This document shows positions 18,912 through 28,311 of a stretch of 64,000 nt of DNA, piece after piece. The DNA is taken from positions 100,039 through 164,038 of the forward strand of contig NZ_PZJO01000009.1 in NCBI RefSeq assembly GCF_003206575.1, in the 5' to 3' direction. Position numbers and translations under genes: made by a program. Source of the DNA: Salinicola endophyticus (GTDB lineage: Bacteria > Pseudomonadota > Gammaproteobacteria > Pseudomonadales > Halomonadaceae). Every line of letters starts with the position of its first letter. Within the stretch, counting starts at the first letter, position 1. Under the pieces are notes generated by a model. The model was not told the DNA's origin. It did no database searches and worked only from the letters and a program-made list of their open reading frames with translations.

Positions 18912-19973
18912 TCAGGCGCTGGCCCCCAGGCCCAGCACAGCGGCATAGGCATCACGCCAGTGCGGCCACTGCCAGGCGCGGGCGTCGGGCAGCGCCGGGC
19001 GCTGCTCGGGATGACGCAGCCACTGCCCCAGGCGCATGGCCAGCGCCTCGCTATCGCCGCGATAACGGTAGGCGTCATCGTAGTAGTCGGGGAAGCAGAG
19101 CCGGTCAGGCACCAGCGGCACGCATCCGCGGGTCACCGCCTCCATGATCGCCAGCCCCTGGAATTCATGATCGGTGGTGGAGACCACGATGGCGCTCGAC
19201 TCGAGCATCCGGGCATAAACGTCGCTCGGCTGCTCGCCCCAGCACACCACGCGCTCACCCAGCCAGTCGCGGGCCTGATCGAAGATCGCCGGGCGGTTGC
19301 GGAACTGCTGGCCCATCACGGCGACCTCGAACGCCACCTCCTCCTCGATCAGCCGCGCCAGCGCGGCAAAGAACGCCTCCGGATTCTTGTCGTACTCCCA
19401 GCGGTGGTTCCACACGATCCGGTGGCCGCCGTTCGCCGGGCGCTGCGCCATCGTGGGCAGCGGTACCGGCAGCAGCTGCGCCCGCTCGGCCAGGCCGTCG
19501 AGCCACGTCGCCGGACACACCCGCCCCGGCATACGGGCGAGAAAGGCGCGCACGCCGTCACAGAAGCTATCGCGGTTGTAGCGGCTGTTGAACACCACGC
19601 TATCCGCCGCCAAGGCGGCATAGAGATTGACCATCATCGGCTCGGGGCGCGGCGTCTGGTGTGCGGAGGCGGGAAAGGCAAACTGGTTCTCGTGGAAGTA
19701 GACCACCTTGTGCGCCAGACCCAGCGCCGGGCAGAGCCCGACCAGAGTGGCCAGATCCACCATCGAGGTCGCCACCACCAGATCGTAGGTCTGTGCCAGC
19801 GCCGCCTCCTGGGTGACCTGCCAGATCAGCGGGTTGGCACGGATCGACCAGGCGAAGTGGCGCGGCGGCAGCTCCAGGCGCGTCCACTCGACCTCAGGGA
19901 AGGCGTTCATCAATCCATCGGCCCAGACCCGATGGCTCACCGCGGCGTAGGCGGACAACAGTAGCGCTTTCAT
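18912..19973 (-). CDS. DUF3524 glycosyltransferase, tRNA-queuosine mannosyltransferase-like
   Basis: A 353-residue two-domain GT-B-like protein. The N-terminal domain (MKALLLSAYAAVSHRVWADGL and the YFHENQFAFP segment) is the DUF3524 domain of human QTMAN/GTDC1, which mannosylates queuosine in tRNA-Asp. The C-terminal Rossmann half has RIVWNHRWEYDKNPEAFF and the family-4-like donor site EFQGLAIMEAVTRGC. Bacterial members are widespread but, to my knowledge, uncharacterised, so a tRNA target is inferred only from the family. The ATG at 19973 starts the first beta strand. The adjacent hlyU is about 190 bases away and the link is unclear. Confidence 0.85.
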   Translation of the reverse strand: MKALLLSAYAAVSHRVWADGLMNAFPEVEWTRLELPPRHFAWSIRANPLIWQVTQEAALAQTYDLVVATSMVDLATLVGLCPALGLAHKVVYFHENQFAFPASAHQTPRPEPMMVNLYAALAADSVVFNSRYNRDSFCDGVRAFLARMPGRVCPATWLDGLAERAQLLPVPLPTMAQRPANGGHRIVWNHRWEYDKNPEAFFAALARLIEEEVAFEVAVMGQQFRNRPAIFDQARDWLGERVVCWGEQPSDVYARMLESSAIVVSTTDHEFQGLAIMEAVTRGCVPLVPDRLCFPDYYDDAYRYRGDSEALAMRLGQWLRHPEQRPALPDARAWQWPHWRDAYAAVLGLGASA

Positions 19974-20103
19974 GAGTCCATCTCGGGCAAAGGCTTTCTC
20001 CCGTCAAGGTTGTCTCGGGCCAAGGCTTCGACTCGCCAAGACGCTCACCCGCCAGGGACCTTGTCGAGCAGAGACGTGCACTCCCGTCGAGCGCGCCGGT
20101 TGG

Positions 20104-20135
20104 CACAAAAGACGACGGCGCCCGGAGGCGCCGTC
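20104..20135 (-). terminator. Intrinsic terminator of hlyU
   Basis: Stem GACGGCGCC/GGCGCCGTC (20114-20122 with 20127-20135) with a CGGA loop. On the minus strand it is followed by GTCTTTTG. It ends the argG-hlyU transcription unit. Confidence 0.8.
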
Positions 20136-20162
20136 ATCGGTTGGCCAGGGGAATGGCCGGGC

Positions 20163-20471
20163 TCAGTGCGCCTGCTCGAACATCGCGTCACCGATATCAT
20201 CGATATAGCGCTGGCTCTTGCTCACCATCAGCGCCACGCAGGCGTCTTCGCCGGGCACCACGTCGGAGCGTTCGAAGCGCCGCTCGCGCACCTGACCATC
20301 GTCGCCGGGCTTGCGAATCCAGCCGCTGACCCGGTACTGACCGTTGGCCGCCTGCGGCGCCGGCACGATCAAGAACCCCTTGTACTCGACCGCCTCGCGC
20401 TCCTTCTGCGGCTTGGCGCTATCCGCCGTGCGCTCGCCACCCAGCAAGCCGGAGAACAGTTTCTTGAGCAT
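20163..20471 (-). CDS. hlyU: HlyU family protein
   Basis: A 102-residue HlyU-family protein (MLKKLFSGLLGG then the EYKGFLIVPAPQ and RRFERSDVVPGEDACV motifs). The name comes from a family linked to haemolysin regulation in Vibrio, but these short proteins lack an obvious helix-turn-helix here and the regulatory role is inherited from annotation. It follows argG on the same strand with a hairpin in the 51-base gap, so co-transcription with argG is likely. No toxin genes are nearby. Confidence 0.8.
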   Translation of the reverse strand: MLKKLFSGLLGGERTADSAKPQKEREAVEYKGFLIVPAPQAANGQYRVSGWIRKPGDDGQVRERRFERSDVVPGEDACVALMVSKSQRYIDDIGDAMFEQAH

Positions 20472-20492
20472 GGCAACCTCCCCTCGTGCGAT

Positions 20493-20516
20493 GACCGGCG
20501 CGGTATCGCGCCGGTC
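20493..20516 (-). terminator. Hairpin between argG and hlyU
   Basis: Perfect 10-bp stem GACCGGCGCG/CGCGCCGGTC with a GTAT loop. There is no T-run on the minus strand, so it is more likely an attenuator or mRNA-processing hairpin than a full terminator. Confidence 0.5.
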
Positions 20517-20522
20517 TTGGCC

Positions 20523-21743
<1,221 letters not shown>

Positions 21744-22060
21744 GCGGCAACTCCTTGGGTGTGACGTCTCGAGGGGTATGACACCCCGAGCGCTCGAACG
21801 GCTCGCGCCGAGCGTGGCTGATGGTGGCACTGCAGCCCGCGGCGGGCGGCACGGGCTGCTGTACGCGTGAATCGATCCCGGATTATAACGCCCCCGCCCC
21901 CGCGCGAACACCGAGTGGCGGGACGCCGAGGCCCGAAACTGCTAGACTTTTCGCCACTAACGTCAGCGCCACGGCGGCCGTCTCACAAGAACGTGCCACG
22001 CGGCGCTGCTTCGATTCGGGCGGTGCCATCGCCGCCACCCCAGGCAACGGGAGTACTTGC

Positions 22061-22726
22061 ATGTCGGACGCCAGCACGAGAGAGCTGATGGCGCAGCGTT
22101 TTCGTGGATATCTCCCGGTGGTGGTCGATATCGAGACCGGCGGCTTCAACGCCGCCACCGATGCCCTGCTCGAGGTCGCGGCGGTGCCGCTGACGATGGA
22201 CGAACAGGGCAACCTGCTGCCACTGGAAACGCTCTCCTTCCATGTGGTGCCATTCGCGGGGGCCAACGTCGAGCAGTCGGCGCTGGACTTCACCGGCATC
22301 GATCTCGACAGCCCCTTCCGCCAGCAGATCGCGGTGAGCGAGAAAGAGGCGCTGGACGGTCTGTTCAAGCCGATCCGCAAGACGATCAAGTCCCATGGCT
22401 GCACGCGGGCGATTCTGGTCGGGCACAACGCCGCCTTCGATCACGGCTTCTTGAACGCCGCGATCCAGCGCTGCGGCATCAAGCGCAACCCGTTCCACCC
22501 CTTCTCGAGCTTCGACACCGCCACCCTGTCGGCGCTGGCCTACGGTCAGACCGTGCTCGCCCGCGCCTGCCAGGCCGCCGGCATCGAGTTCGACAACGCC
22601 GAGGCGCACTCGGCCAGCTACGATACCGAGCGCACCGCCGCGCTGTTCTGCGCCATTGTCAACCGCTTCAAGGATCTCGGCGGCTGGCACCTGGCGATGC
22701 GGGAGCAGGGCTTCGAGGATATTTGA
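22061..22726 (+). CDS. rnt: Ribonuclease T
   Basis: DEDD-family 3'-5' exoribonuclease that trims tRNA 3' ends (CCA turnover) and matures 5S and 23S rRNA, acting as a homodimer. Exo I residues D23 and E25 lie in VVDIETGGF. The second aspartate is in HNAAFDHGF, and the final H and D are in [12 protein letters not shown]. 221 aa is typical. A GGGAG site 7 bases before the ATG at 22061 supports the start; the frame is open upstream without support. It converges on grxD, with rnt-grxD adjacency known from other gammaproteobacteria. Confidence 0.96.
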   Translation: MSDASTRELMAQRFRGYLPVVVDIETGGFNAATDALLEVAAVPLTMDEQGNLLPLETLSFHVVPFAGANVEQSALDFTGIDLDSPFRQQIAVSEKEALDGLFKPIRKTIKSHGCTRAILVGHNAAFDHGFLNAAIQRCGIKRNPFHPFSSFDTATLSALAYGQTVLARACQAAGIEFDNAEAHSASYDTERTAALFCAIVNRFKDLGGWHLAMREQGFEDI

Positions 22727-22822
22727 GCCCAGCCCGCCCTGCCTCTCCATTACCCGCGCTCGCGGTCATCACCTCGAGCGCGCCTTGCATGTCTCGACTC
22801 GCCAGGCTGAAAACGCCTCTCT

Positions 22823-22868
22823 AAAAACGCCAACGCCGCCCCGAATCCGGGGCGGCGTTGGCGTTCGT
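22823..22868. terminator. Bidirectional terminator between rnt and grxD
   Basis: An 18-bp perfect stem (22826-22843 with 22848-22865) closes an AATC loop. The minus strand runs into TTTTTAG, a good U-tract for grxD. The plus strand has only GTTCG, weaker for rnt. Confidence 0.85.
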
Positions 22869-22899
22869 ACCTAGACTCGCGGCCGGTGGCCGCTTTTCC

Positions 22900-23244
22900 T
22901 CAGCTGTCGCTGGAAGCTTCCGCCGACTTCGCCGCCGCTTCCTTCACCATCGGCTCGAGCTCACCGCTCTGGTACATCTCGACGATGATGTCGCAGCCGC
23001 CGACCAGCTCGCCGTCGATCCACAGCTGCGGGAAGGTCGGCCAGCTGGCGTACTTGGGCAGCTCGGCACGGATGTCCGGGTTGTCCAGGATGTTGACGAA
23101 GGCGAAACGCTCGCCGCAGGCCATCAGCGCCTGCACCGCCTGGGCGGAGAAGCCGCACTGCGGCAGCTGCGGGGTGCCTTTCATATAGAGCAGAATCGCG
23201 TTGTCGCCGATCTGCTGCTTGATGGTGTCGAGGGTATCGCTCAT
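22900..23244 (-). CDS. grxD: Monothiol glutaredoxin, Grx4 type
   Basis: CGFS-type monothiol glutaredoxin (114 aa) that binds a glutathione-ligated 2Fe-2S cluster as a dimer or with BolA and delivers it to client proteins. The CGFS active site is at residues 30-33, preceded by YMKGTPQLPQ, and the glutathione-binding WPTFPQLWIDGELVGGCDI follows. An AAAGGA site 6 bases before the ATG sets the start. The C-terminal tail (AAAKSAEASSDS) is a little longer than in E. coli. Confidence 0.97.
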   Translation of the reverse strand: MSDTLDTIKQQIGDNAILLYMKGTPQLPQCGFSAQAVQALMACGERFAFVNILDNPDIRAELPKYASWPTFPQLWIDGELVGGCDIIVEMYQSGELEPMVKEAAAKSAEASSDS

Positions 23245-23826
23245 GGGACGTCCTTTGACGGGACGAGCGCGAACACGGCGCCCGTCGCGTGGCTACAGAT
23301 GAAGTTTGACCGTGAGGCTCATTCTACTGATGACGTGGCGCGAAAACACCCCTGCCCCGGCGATCGCCGCCCCACGCCTGCTCGGCGCCGCCACCGCGGG
23401 CCATTGCGCGGCTGCGGGGGGCTGGTTAGGATGAAGGATCTCGCACGAACCGGCAGGCAGCTCCGCCGGTGACGGCGCCGTTCAGCGAACCGTTCCGACG
23501 GCTTTTCGCTCACGGCGCTTTTTTTCTTTGCAGGGCTCTCCCCCCGCGGCCGCTACCGCGCGATGCTGGGTCTGCTCTGCAGCGAACCGGCCGCCGCCAC
23601 CCGGCGACCGGCATTCGAGTTTGCCGCGCGGCGCGAGGGGCGCTGCCGCAGAATTAGTGAAACGCTGGATAAATCGCCGAACAGGATGAAGGGCAAGGCG
23701 CCCGGAACGCAGAAAGCGAGACATAACATGAGGTTAGGCGAGCTTTCTAGTACCGCGTAACGCAGCCATTCGCTTGTGCAGGCATTTATGCAGTGATTCC
23801 TTGGCCAAAACGAACGGGAACTGCCC
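23245..23826 (+). other. 582-base gap before argF, with repeat-like structured block
   Basis: I see no credible gene. The first 350 bases are GC-rich and hold the grxD upstream region. From about 23651 to 23790 the composition drops in GC. A hairpin with internal loops forms there: AGAAAGC (23711-23717) pairs with GCTTTCT (23742-23748), and TAAC (23724-23727) with GTTA (23733-23736). The block has the look of a dispersed intergenic repeat. The last 50 bases must hold the argF promoter; a dyad-like TGCAGGCATTTATGCA there might be an ArgR-type site, but this is weak. Confidence 0.45.
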
Positions 23827-24744
23827 ATGAGCGCACGCCACTTTCTGACCCTGCTGGATCTCTCCCGCGACGAGCTCGCCTATCTGATTCAGCGCGCGAT
23901 CAAGATCAAGAACACACTGAAGACCCAAGGGCCGACCTATACGCCCTTCAGCAATCGTACCCTGGCGATGATCTTCGAGAAGTCCTCGACCCGTACCCGG
24001 GTCTCGTTCGAGACCGCGATGGCCCAGTTCGGCGGGCACGCGCTGTTCCTGTCACCGCGCGATACCCAGCTCGGCCGCGGCGAGCCGATCGGCGATACCG
24101 CAAGGGTGCTTTCGGAGATGGTCGATGCGGTGATGATTCGCACCTTCTCCCACGATGGTCTCGAGACGTTTGCCGCCAGCAGCACGGTGCCGGTGATCAA
24201 CGCCCTCACCGACGACTACCATCCGTGCCAGCTGCTCGCCGATGTCATGACCTGGACCGAGTGCCGAGGCCCGGTCAAGGGCAAGACCGCGGTGTGGATC
24301 GGCGACGGCAACAACATGTGCCACTCCTGGATCAACGCCGCCCGTCAGTTCGACTTCCAGCTGCGCATCTGCTGTCCGCAGGGCTATGAGCCGCGCCAGG
24401 ACATCCTCGACGCCGCTGGTGATAACGCGCTGATCGTGCGCGACCCCGCCACGGCCGTACGCGGTGCCGACCTGGTGACCACCGACGTGTGGGCCTCGAT
24501 GGGCCAGGAGGAGGAGCAGGCCAAGCGCGAGCGCGATTTCGACGGCTTCCAGGTCACCGAAGCGCTGCTCGACCAGGCCGCCGCCGACGCCATCTTCCTG
24601 CACTGCCTGCCCGCGCATCGCGGCGAAGAGATCAGCACTACCCTGCTCGACGACCCGCGCGCGGTGGTGTGGCAGGAAGCCGGCAACCGCCTGCACGCGC
24701 AGAAGGCACTGATCGAGTTCCTGCTGCTGGGCCAGGTCGACTGA
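23827..24744 (+). CDS. argF: Ornithine carbamoyltransferase
   Basis: Makes citrulline from ornithine and carbamoyl phosphate, one step before argG. The carbamoyl phosphate site STRTR is at residues 54-58. HPCQ (in [14 protein letters not shown]) and the ornithine loop HCLPAHRG are present. At 305 aa it is of the compact anabolic type. The ATG at 23827 has a GGGA-like site. The last codons and stop are part of a 14-base unit repeated three times. It is convergent with the VTT-domain gene. Confidence 0.97.
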   Translation: MSARHFLTLLDLSRDELAYLIQRAIKIKNTLKTQGPTYTPFSNRTLAMIFEKSSTRTRVSFETAMAQFGGHALFLSPRDTQLGRGEPIGDTARVLSEMVDAVMIRTFSHDGLETFAASSTVPVINALTDDYHPCQLLADVMTWTECRGPVKGKTAVWIGDGNNMCHSWINAARQFDFQLRICCPQGYEPRQDILDAAGDNALIVRDPATAVRGADLVTTDVWASMGQEEEQAKRERDFDGFQVTEALLDQAAADAIFLHCLPAHRGEEISTTLLDDPRAVVWQEAGNRLHAQKALIEFLLLGQVD

Positions 24745-24773
24745 ACCAGGCCGACTAAACCAGGCCGACTGAG
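24732..24773 (+). repeat. Three tandem 14-base copies covering the argF stop
   Basis: Units CCAGGTCGACTGAA, CCAGGCCGACTAAA and CCAGGCCGACTGAG lie head to tail. The first contains the final Gln-Val-Asp and stop of argF. Each copy carries its own TGA or TAA. This looks like recent slippage at the gene end. Confidence 0.8.
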
Positions 24774-24786
24774 CCAACACGCCCCA

Positions 24787-24818
24787 CATCACCGCCGGCC
24801 CCAACGCCGGCGGTGATG
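24787..24818 (+). terminator. Hairpin downstream of argF
   Basis: 13-bp perfect stem CATCACCGCCGGC/GCCGGCGGTGATG with a CCCAAC loop. No U-tract on either strand, so it may terminate weakly or only stabilise the mRNA ends of the two convergent genes. Confidence 0.55.
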
Positions 24819-24871
24819 CCGGCTCCACAGCGAGCCGGGCCTTCAACGTTTCTTCGCCGTCTCTCTGCCAT

Positions 24872-25591
24872 CTATTCGCCCTGCGCCGCCCGCCGTGTCA
24901 GGCGACGTCGACGTGCCTGACGCCAGGCCAGCAGCGACACCGCAATCAGCGCGAGCGCCGCCAGCGCCCCCAGGGCCTGCCCCAGATCCCCGCTCAGGGC
25001 GGACTCTCCCAGGACCACAAAGGCCACCCCGTAAGGGCCTGTGGTCAGCAGCGCCACCGTGAGATAGATCGAGCGCGGCACACCGGCCACACCGAGGGCG
25101 TAGTGCTTGATGAACATCGGCACGCCCGGCACCAGCTTGATCAGGAAGGTGACCCGCCAAGCGCTGCGGCGATCTACATCGAGCTCCGCCAGCGCGGGAA
25201 AGCGCCGCTGGAGCAGCTGACGTAGACGCGGGCGCAGGCGGCTGTGCGCGATGGCGTAGCAGAGCAGCAGATTGCACAGCGTCGCCAGCGCGGCCACGGC
25301 GAGGCCGCCGGCCACGCCGAAGCGCAGCCCGGCGACAATGAAGAAGGGGGTCATCGGCACGCCCAGCGCCGGCAGCACGATCATGGCAAGGGTGAACGGC
25401 AGCAGCTGCAGCTCCTCGAGCCAGCCGTGGGGCACGCCGCCGTGCGCCGCGAACAGCACGCACAGGGCGACGCCGAGCCCCGCCGCCAGGGCCACCCGCC
25501 ACCAGCGCCAGGCAAGTTTCATGGCGCGCTGCCGCGCGGCGGCGACAGCGGATCGGGGATCATCGGGGAGAGCGGAATCGGCATGTGTCAT
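24872..25591 (-). CDS. TVP38/TMEM64 (VTT/DedA superfamily) membrane protein
   Basis: A 239-residue polytopic protein with the VTT domain: GVPMTPFFIVAGLRFGVAGGLAVAALAT, then the reentrant-loop motif FLIKLVPGVPMFIKHYALG. DedA/VTT proteins act in membrane homeostasis, and some are lipid scramblases or flippases. The role here is unknown. The first ATG (25591) has a GGGAGG site only one base away, so the ATG at residue 24 might be used instead. The C-terminus is a basic Arg-rich tail. It is convergent with argF and follows trpE on the same strand. Confidence 0.85.
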   Translation of the reverse strand: MTHADSALPDDPRSAVAAARQRAMKLAWRWWRVALAAGLGVALCVLFAAHGGVPHGWLEELQLLPFTLAMIVLPALGVPMTPFFIVAGLRFGVAGGLAVAALATLCNLLLCYAIAHSRLRPRLRQLLQRRFPALAELDVDRRSAWRVTFLIKLVPGVPMFIKHYALGVAGVPRSIYLTVALLTTGPYGVAFVVLGESALSGDLGQALGALAALALIAVSLLAWRQARRRRLTRRAAQGE

Positions 25592-25642
25592 GCCTCCCGA
25601 TGGAAAGCGACAAGCATGACACGCAGATGACAGCCGATGGCA

Positions 25643-27145
25643 TCACTCGAGGTTGTCGAGCCCCTTCTCCGCCATCGCCACGGCGCGGAACAGCGCGCGG
25701 CGCTTGTTGAGCGTCTCCTGCCACTCGTCGTCGGGGTCGGAGTCGGCGACGATGCCGCCACCCGCCTGCACGTGCAGCTCGCCATCCTTGAGCACGGCGG
25801 TACGGATGGCGATCGCCATGTCCATGTTGCCGTGCCAGGAGAGATAGCCCACCGCGCCGGAGTAGATGCCGCGCTTGACCGGTTCGAGCTCGTCGATCAC
25901 CTCCAGCGCGCGGATCTTGGGCGCCCCGGAGAGCGTGCCCGCAGGGAAGGTGGCACGCAGCACGTCCATCGCCGACATGCCGCCACGCAGCTTGCCGGTG
26001 ACGTTGGAGACGATGTGCATGACGTGGGAGTAGCGCTCGATCGCCATGCGATCGGTCACCTCCACCGTCCCGGTCTGACTGATGCGACCGATGTCGTTGC
26101 GCCCCAGATCGATCAGCATCAGATGCTCGGCGATCTCCTTGGGATCGGCCAGCAGCTCCTCCTCCAGCGCCTTGTCCTGGGCCGGCGTGGCGCCGCGCGG
26201 GCGGGTACCGGCGATCGGCCGCACCGTGACCTCGTCGCCCTCCAGCCGGGTCAGTATCTCCGGCGAGGCGCCGATCACGTGATGATCGCCCAGATGGAGG
26301 AAGAACATGTAGGGCGACGGGTTGAGGCTACGCAGCGCGCGGTAGAGATCCAGCGGCGGCGCCTGATAGGGGATCGACATGCGCTGGGAGGGCACGCACT
26401 GCATCAGATCGCCGGCCAGCACGTACTCCTTGATACGTGCCACCGCCTCCTTGTAGCCCTGCTCGCTGAAACTGGCGTGGAAGTCGTGCTCGGCCACGTC
26501 GTTGCGCCCGGTGCCCGGGCTCAGGGTGTTGAAGGTCGCACTACGCAGCTTGAGCTCGAGCGCTTCGAGCCGTTCCCAGGCCGAGGCCAGCGCATCGGCC
26601 TCCTCGGGGTCGGCGTGGGTCCACAGCTGCAGCCGGCCGGAGAGGTTATCGAACACCACCAGCTCGTCGCACACCATCAGCAGGATGTCCGGCACCCCGA
26701 TCGGGTCGGGCTTCTCGGCGGCGCGCTCGCTGCGCAGACGCGGCTCGATGTAGCGAATGGTGTCATAGCCGAAGTAGCCCACCAGACCGCCGTCGAAGCG
26801 CGGCTGATCATCCAGGTGCGGCACCTTGAAGCGCGCCTGGAACTGCTCGATCCAGGCCAGCGGATCGGCCACCTCGGCGACCCCATGCTGCTCGCCGTCG
26901 ACCAGGTGGCGCACGGTGAAGCCGCGCACCTCGACGCGCTCGCGGCTGGGCAGGCCGATGATCGAATAACGCCCCCACTTCTCCCCGCCCTGCACCGATT
27001 CGAGCAGGAAGGTCCAGGGGGCATCGGCCAGCTTGAGATAGGTCGACAGCGGCGTGTCCAGATCGGCGAGCACGTCGCGGGTCACGGGAATACGGTTGTA
27101 GCCGGCTTGCGCCAGCTCGGCAAAACGCTCGGGGGTCATCGTCAT
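25643..27145 (-). CDS. trpE: Anthranilate synthase component I
   Basis: Large subunit of anthranilate synthase, converting chorismate plus ammonia to anthranilate, the first step of tryptophan synthesis. The N-terminal allosteric site has the [15 protein letters not shown] segment with LLES, the tryptophan-binding motif. The catalytic half has [19 protein letters not shown] and GAPKIRA. I start at the ATG at 27145 (500 aa); another ATG lies two codons later. trpG, D and C are not adjacent in this window. A leader peptide and gph lie upstream, as in pseudomonads where gph precedes trpE. Regulation by attenuation is likely. Confidence 0.96.
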   Translation of the reverse strand: MTMTPERFAELAQAGYNRIPVTRDVLADLDTPLSTYLKLADAPWTFLLESVQGGEKWGRYSIIGLPSRERVEVRGFTVRHLVDGEQHGVAEVADPLAWIEQFQARFKVPHLDDQPRFDGGLVGYFGYDTIRYIEPRLRSERAAEKPDPIGVPDILLMVCDELVVFDNLSGRLQLWTHADPEEADALASAWERLEALELKLRSATFNTLSPGTGRNDVAEHDFHASFSEQGYKEAVARIKEYVLAGDLMQCVPSQRMSIPYQAPPLDLYRALRSLNPSPYMFFLHLGDHHVIGASPEILTRLEGDEVTVRPIAGTRPRGATPAQDKALEEELLADPKEIAEHLMLIDLGRNDIGRISQTGTVEVTDRMAIERYSHVMHIVSNVTGKLRGGMSAMDVLRATFPAGTLSGAPKIRALEVIDELEPVKRGIYSGAVGYLSWHGNMDMAIAIRTAVLKDGELHVQAGGGIVADSDPDDEWQETLNKRRALFRAVAMAEKGLDNLE

Positions 27146-27204
27146 GAGACCGGGCTCCAACAGGGGAAATCAGCGACAGGCAGATACGGCAATCGGGCTG
27201 ACAG

Positions 27205-27276
27205 TCACCATCGCCAACGCTTGACGTGGCGCATCAGGGCGCTGGAACACACGGGGCGTCGGCTATCCGGTTGCAT
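27205..27276 (-). CDS. trpL: trp leader peptide (23 aa, ending W-R-W)
   Basis: In the gph-trpE gap a short frame begins at an ATG (27274-27276) and ends with TGA (27205-27207). It encodes 23 residues finishing V-K-R-W-R-W, with tryptophan as residues 21 and 23. Clustered Trp codons just before a stop, about 60 bases upstream of trpE, are the signature of ribosome-mediated attenuation. The ribosome site is weak (GGA, then GAGCCCC). Partly exclusive pairings downstream can be drawn (for example GGCGAT with ATTGCC, or TCAGC with GCTGA followed by TTTCC), but no strong terminator is obvious. Confidence 0.7.
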   Translation of the reverse strand: MQPDSRRPVCSSALMRHVKRWRW

Positions 27277-27320
27277 GCGGGGCTCGGTCCAGAGAAAAGG
27301 GCGTGAAAATGGTGGCTAGC

Positions 27321-27347
27321 GGCCGGCGCCAAAGCGGGCGCGGGGCC
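27321..27347 (-). terminator. Hairpin just after gph, before trpL
   Basis: Arms GGCCGGCGCC (27321-27330) and GGCGCGGGGCC (27337-27347) pair with a one-base bulge around an AAAGCG loop. On the minus strand a T-run (ATTTTCACG) begins about 12 bases later. It may terminate gph transcription or separate it from the trp leader. Confidence 0.5.
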
Positions 27348-27359
27348 GGTCGAAAAACC

Positions 27360-28025
27360 CTAAACGAGTTCCTGAAGCGATTCAACTAGACCGTCGGGGG
27401 CGCTCGCCGCCACCGGCTCGCCGTGATTGTAGCCGTAGGGCACCGCCAGGGTACGAAAGCCGGCACGCTTGCCCGCTTCGATATCGTGGCGCGAGTCCCC
27501 CACCATCAGGCAGTGATGCGGCGCGATCTCGAAGTGCGCGGCCAGATGCAGCAGCGGCGCCGGGTGCGGCTTCTTCTCGGGCAGCGAGTCGCCGCCCAGG
27601 GTCAGGCGGAAGTAGTCGCGCAGCGCCAGCGCCTCGAGGATCGGGTCGATGAAAGCCGCCGGCTTGTTGGTGACCAGCGCCAGCACCAGGCCGCGCGCGT
27701 CGAGCGCGTCGAGGGCCTCGCGGACCCCGGGGAACACCCGGGTACGCGCACAGGGGGCGGCACGGTAGTGCGCCAGGAAGCGCGCATGGGCGCGCGACAG
27801 CGTCGCCTCGTCGGCAGCGCTGCCGCCCGCGTCCGCGAGCGCCCGGGCCACCAGCAGGTGCGAACCATTGCCGACCCAGTCGCGCACCTTGGCCTCGCCC
27901 GCGGGCGGCCACGTCAGGTCGCCCAGCATGGCGTCCACCGCCGCGGCGAGATCGGGAACGGAGTCGATCAGGGTGCCGTCGAGATCGAAGGCGATGAGGC
28001 GGATGTCGTCGAGCAGGGGCAGCAT
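27360..28025 (-). CDS. gph: Phosphoglycolate phosphatase
   Basis: HAD-family phosphatase (221 aa) that removes 2-phosphoglycolate formed from oxidative DNA damage repair. The nucleophile motif DLDGT is at residues 14-18. TNKP carries motif II, the motif III Lys is in EKKPHPAP, and GDSRHD is motif IV. The start at 28025 has a GGAG site about 10 bases upstream; the frame extends 12 codons further without support. It is upstream of trpE on the same strand. rpe, its partner in many rpe-gph-trpE operons, is 9 kb away. Confidence 0.93.
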   Translation of the reverse strand: MLPLLDDIRLIAFDLDGTLIDSVPDLAAAVDAMLGDLTWPPAGEAKVRDWVGNGSHLLVARALADAGGSAADEATLSRAHARFLAHYRAAPCARTRVFPGVREALDALDARGLVLALVTNKPAAFIDPILEALALRDYFRLTLGGDSLPEKKPHPAPLLHLAAHFEIAPHHCLMVGDSRHDIEAGKRAGFRTLAVPYGYNHGEPVAASAPDGLVESLQELV

Positions 28026-28311
28026 CGTGTGCAGTCTCCAGAGGCGGCGCCGCAGCACCATTCGCGGGTGCCAAGCGGCAGCGATGGGCGTATCCTACCG
28101 GCTATACTTTCGTCGAGTCGACCGGCCTTTTCGTGACTGTGATCCCTGCTGTAGCCCTCCGCGTCATCTCATCTGCCACGGATCGCGTCATTCCACTTCA
28201 TCCCGCGCTCGCTCACCGTATCGGCCGCGGCCGCCGGGCAGCGACGTCACTCGACGCCAGCGCAGACACTTTCCCCTTCGTTTTCATCGCTTCCGCAAGG
28301 AGTCTTCTGCC

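Noticed and set aside
23319-23513. A 64-residue frame upstream of argF on the minus strand
   Set aside because: Arg-rich composition, no ribosome site and no recognisable family. It overlaps the grxD upstream region.
23770-23800. ArgR operator before argF
   Set aside because: TGCAGGCATTTATGCA is only loosely dyadic and does not match the E. coli ARG box well. No second site is present, and argG lacks a similar motif.
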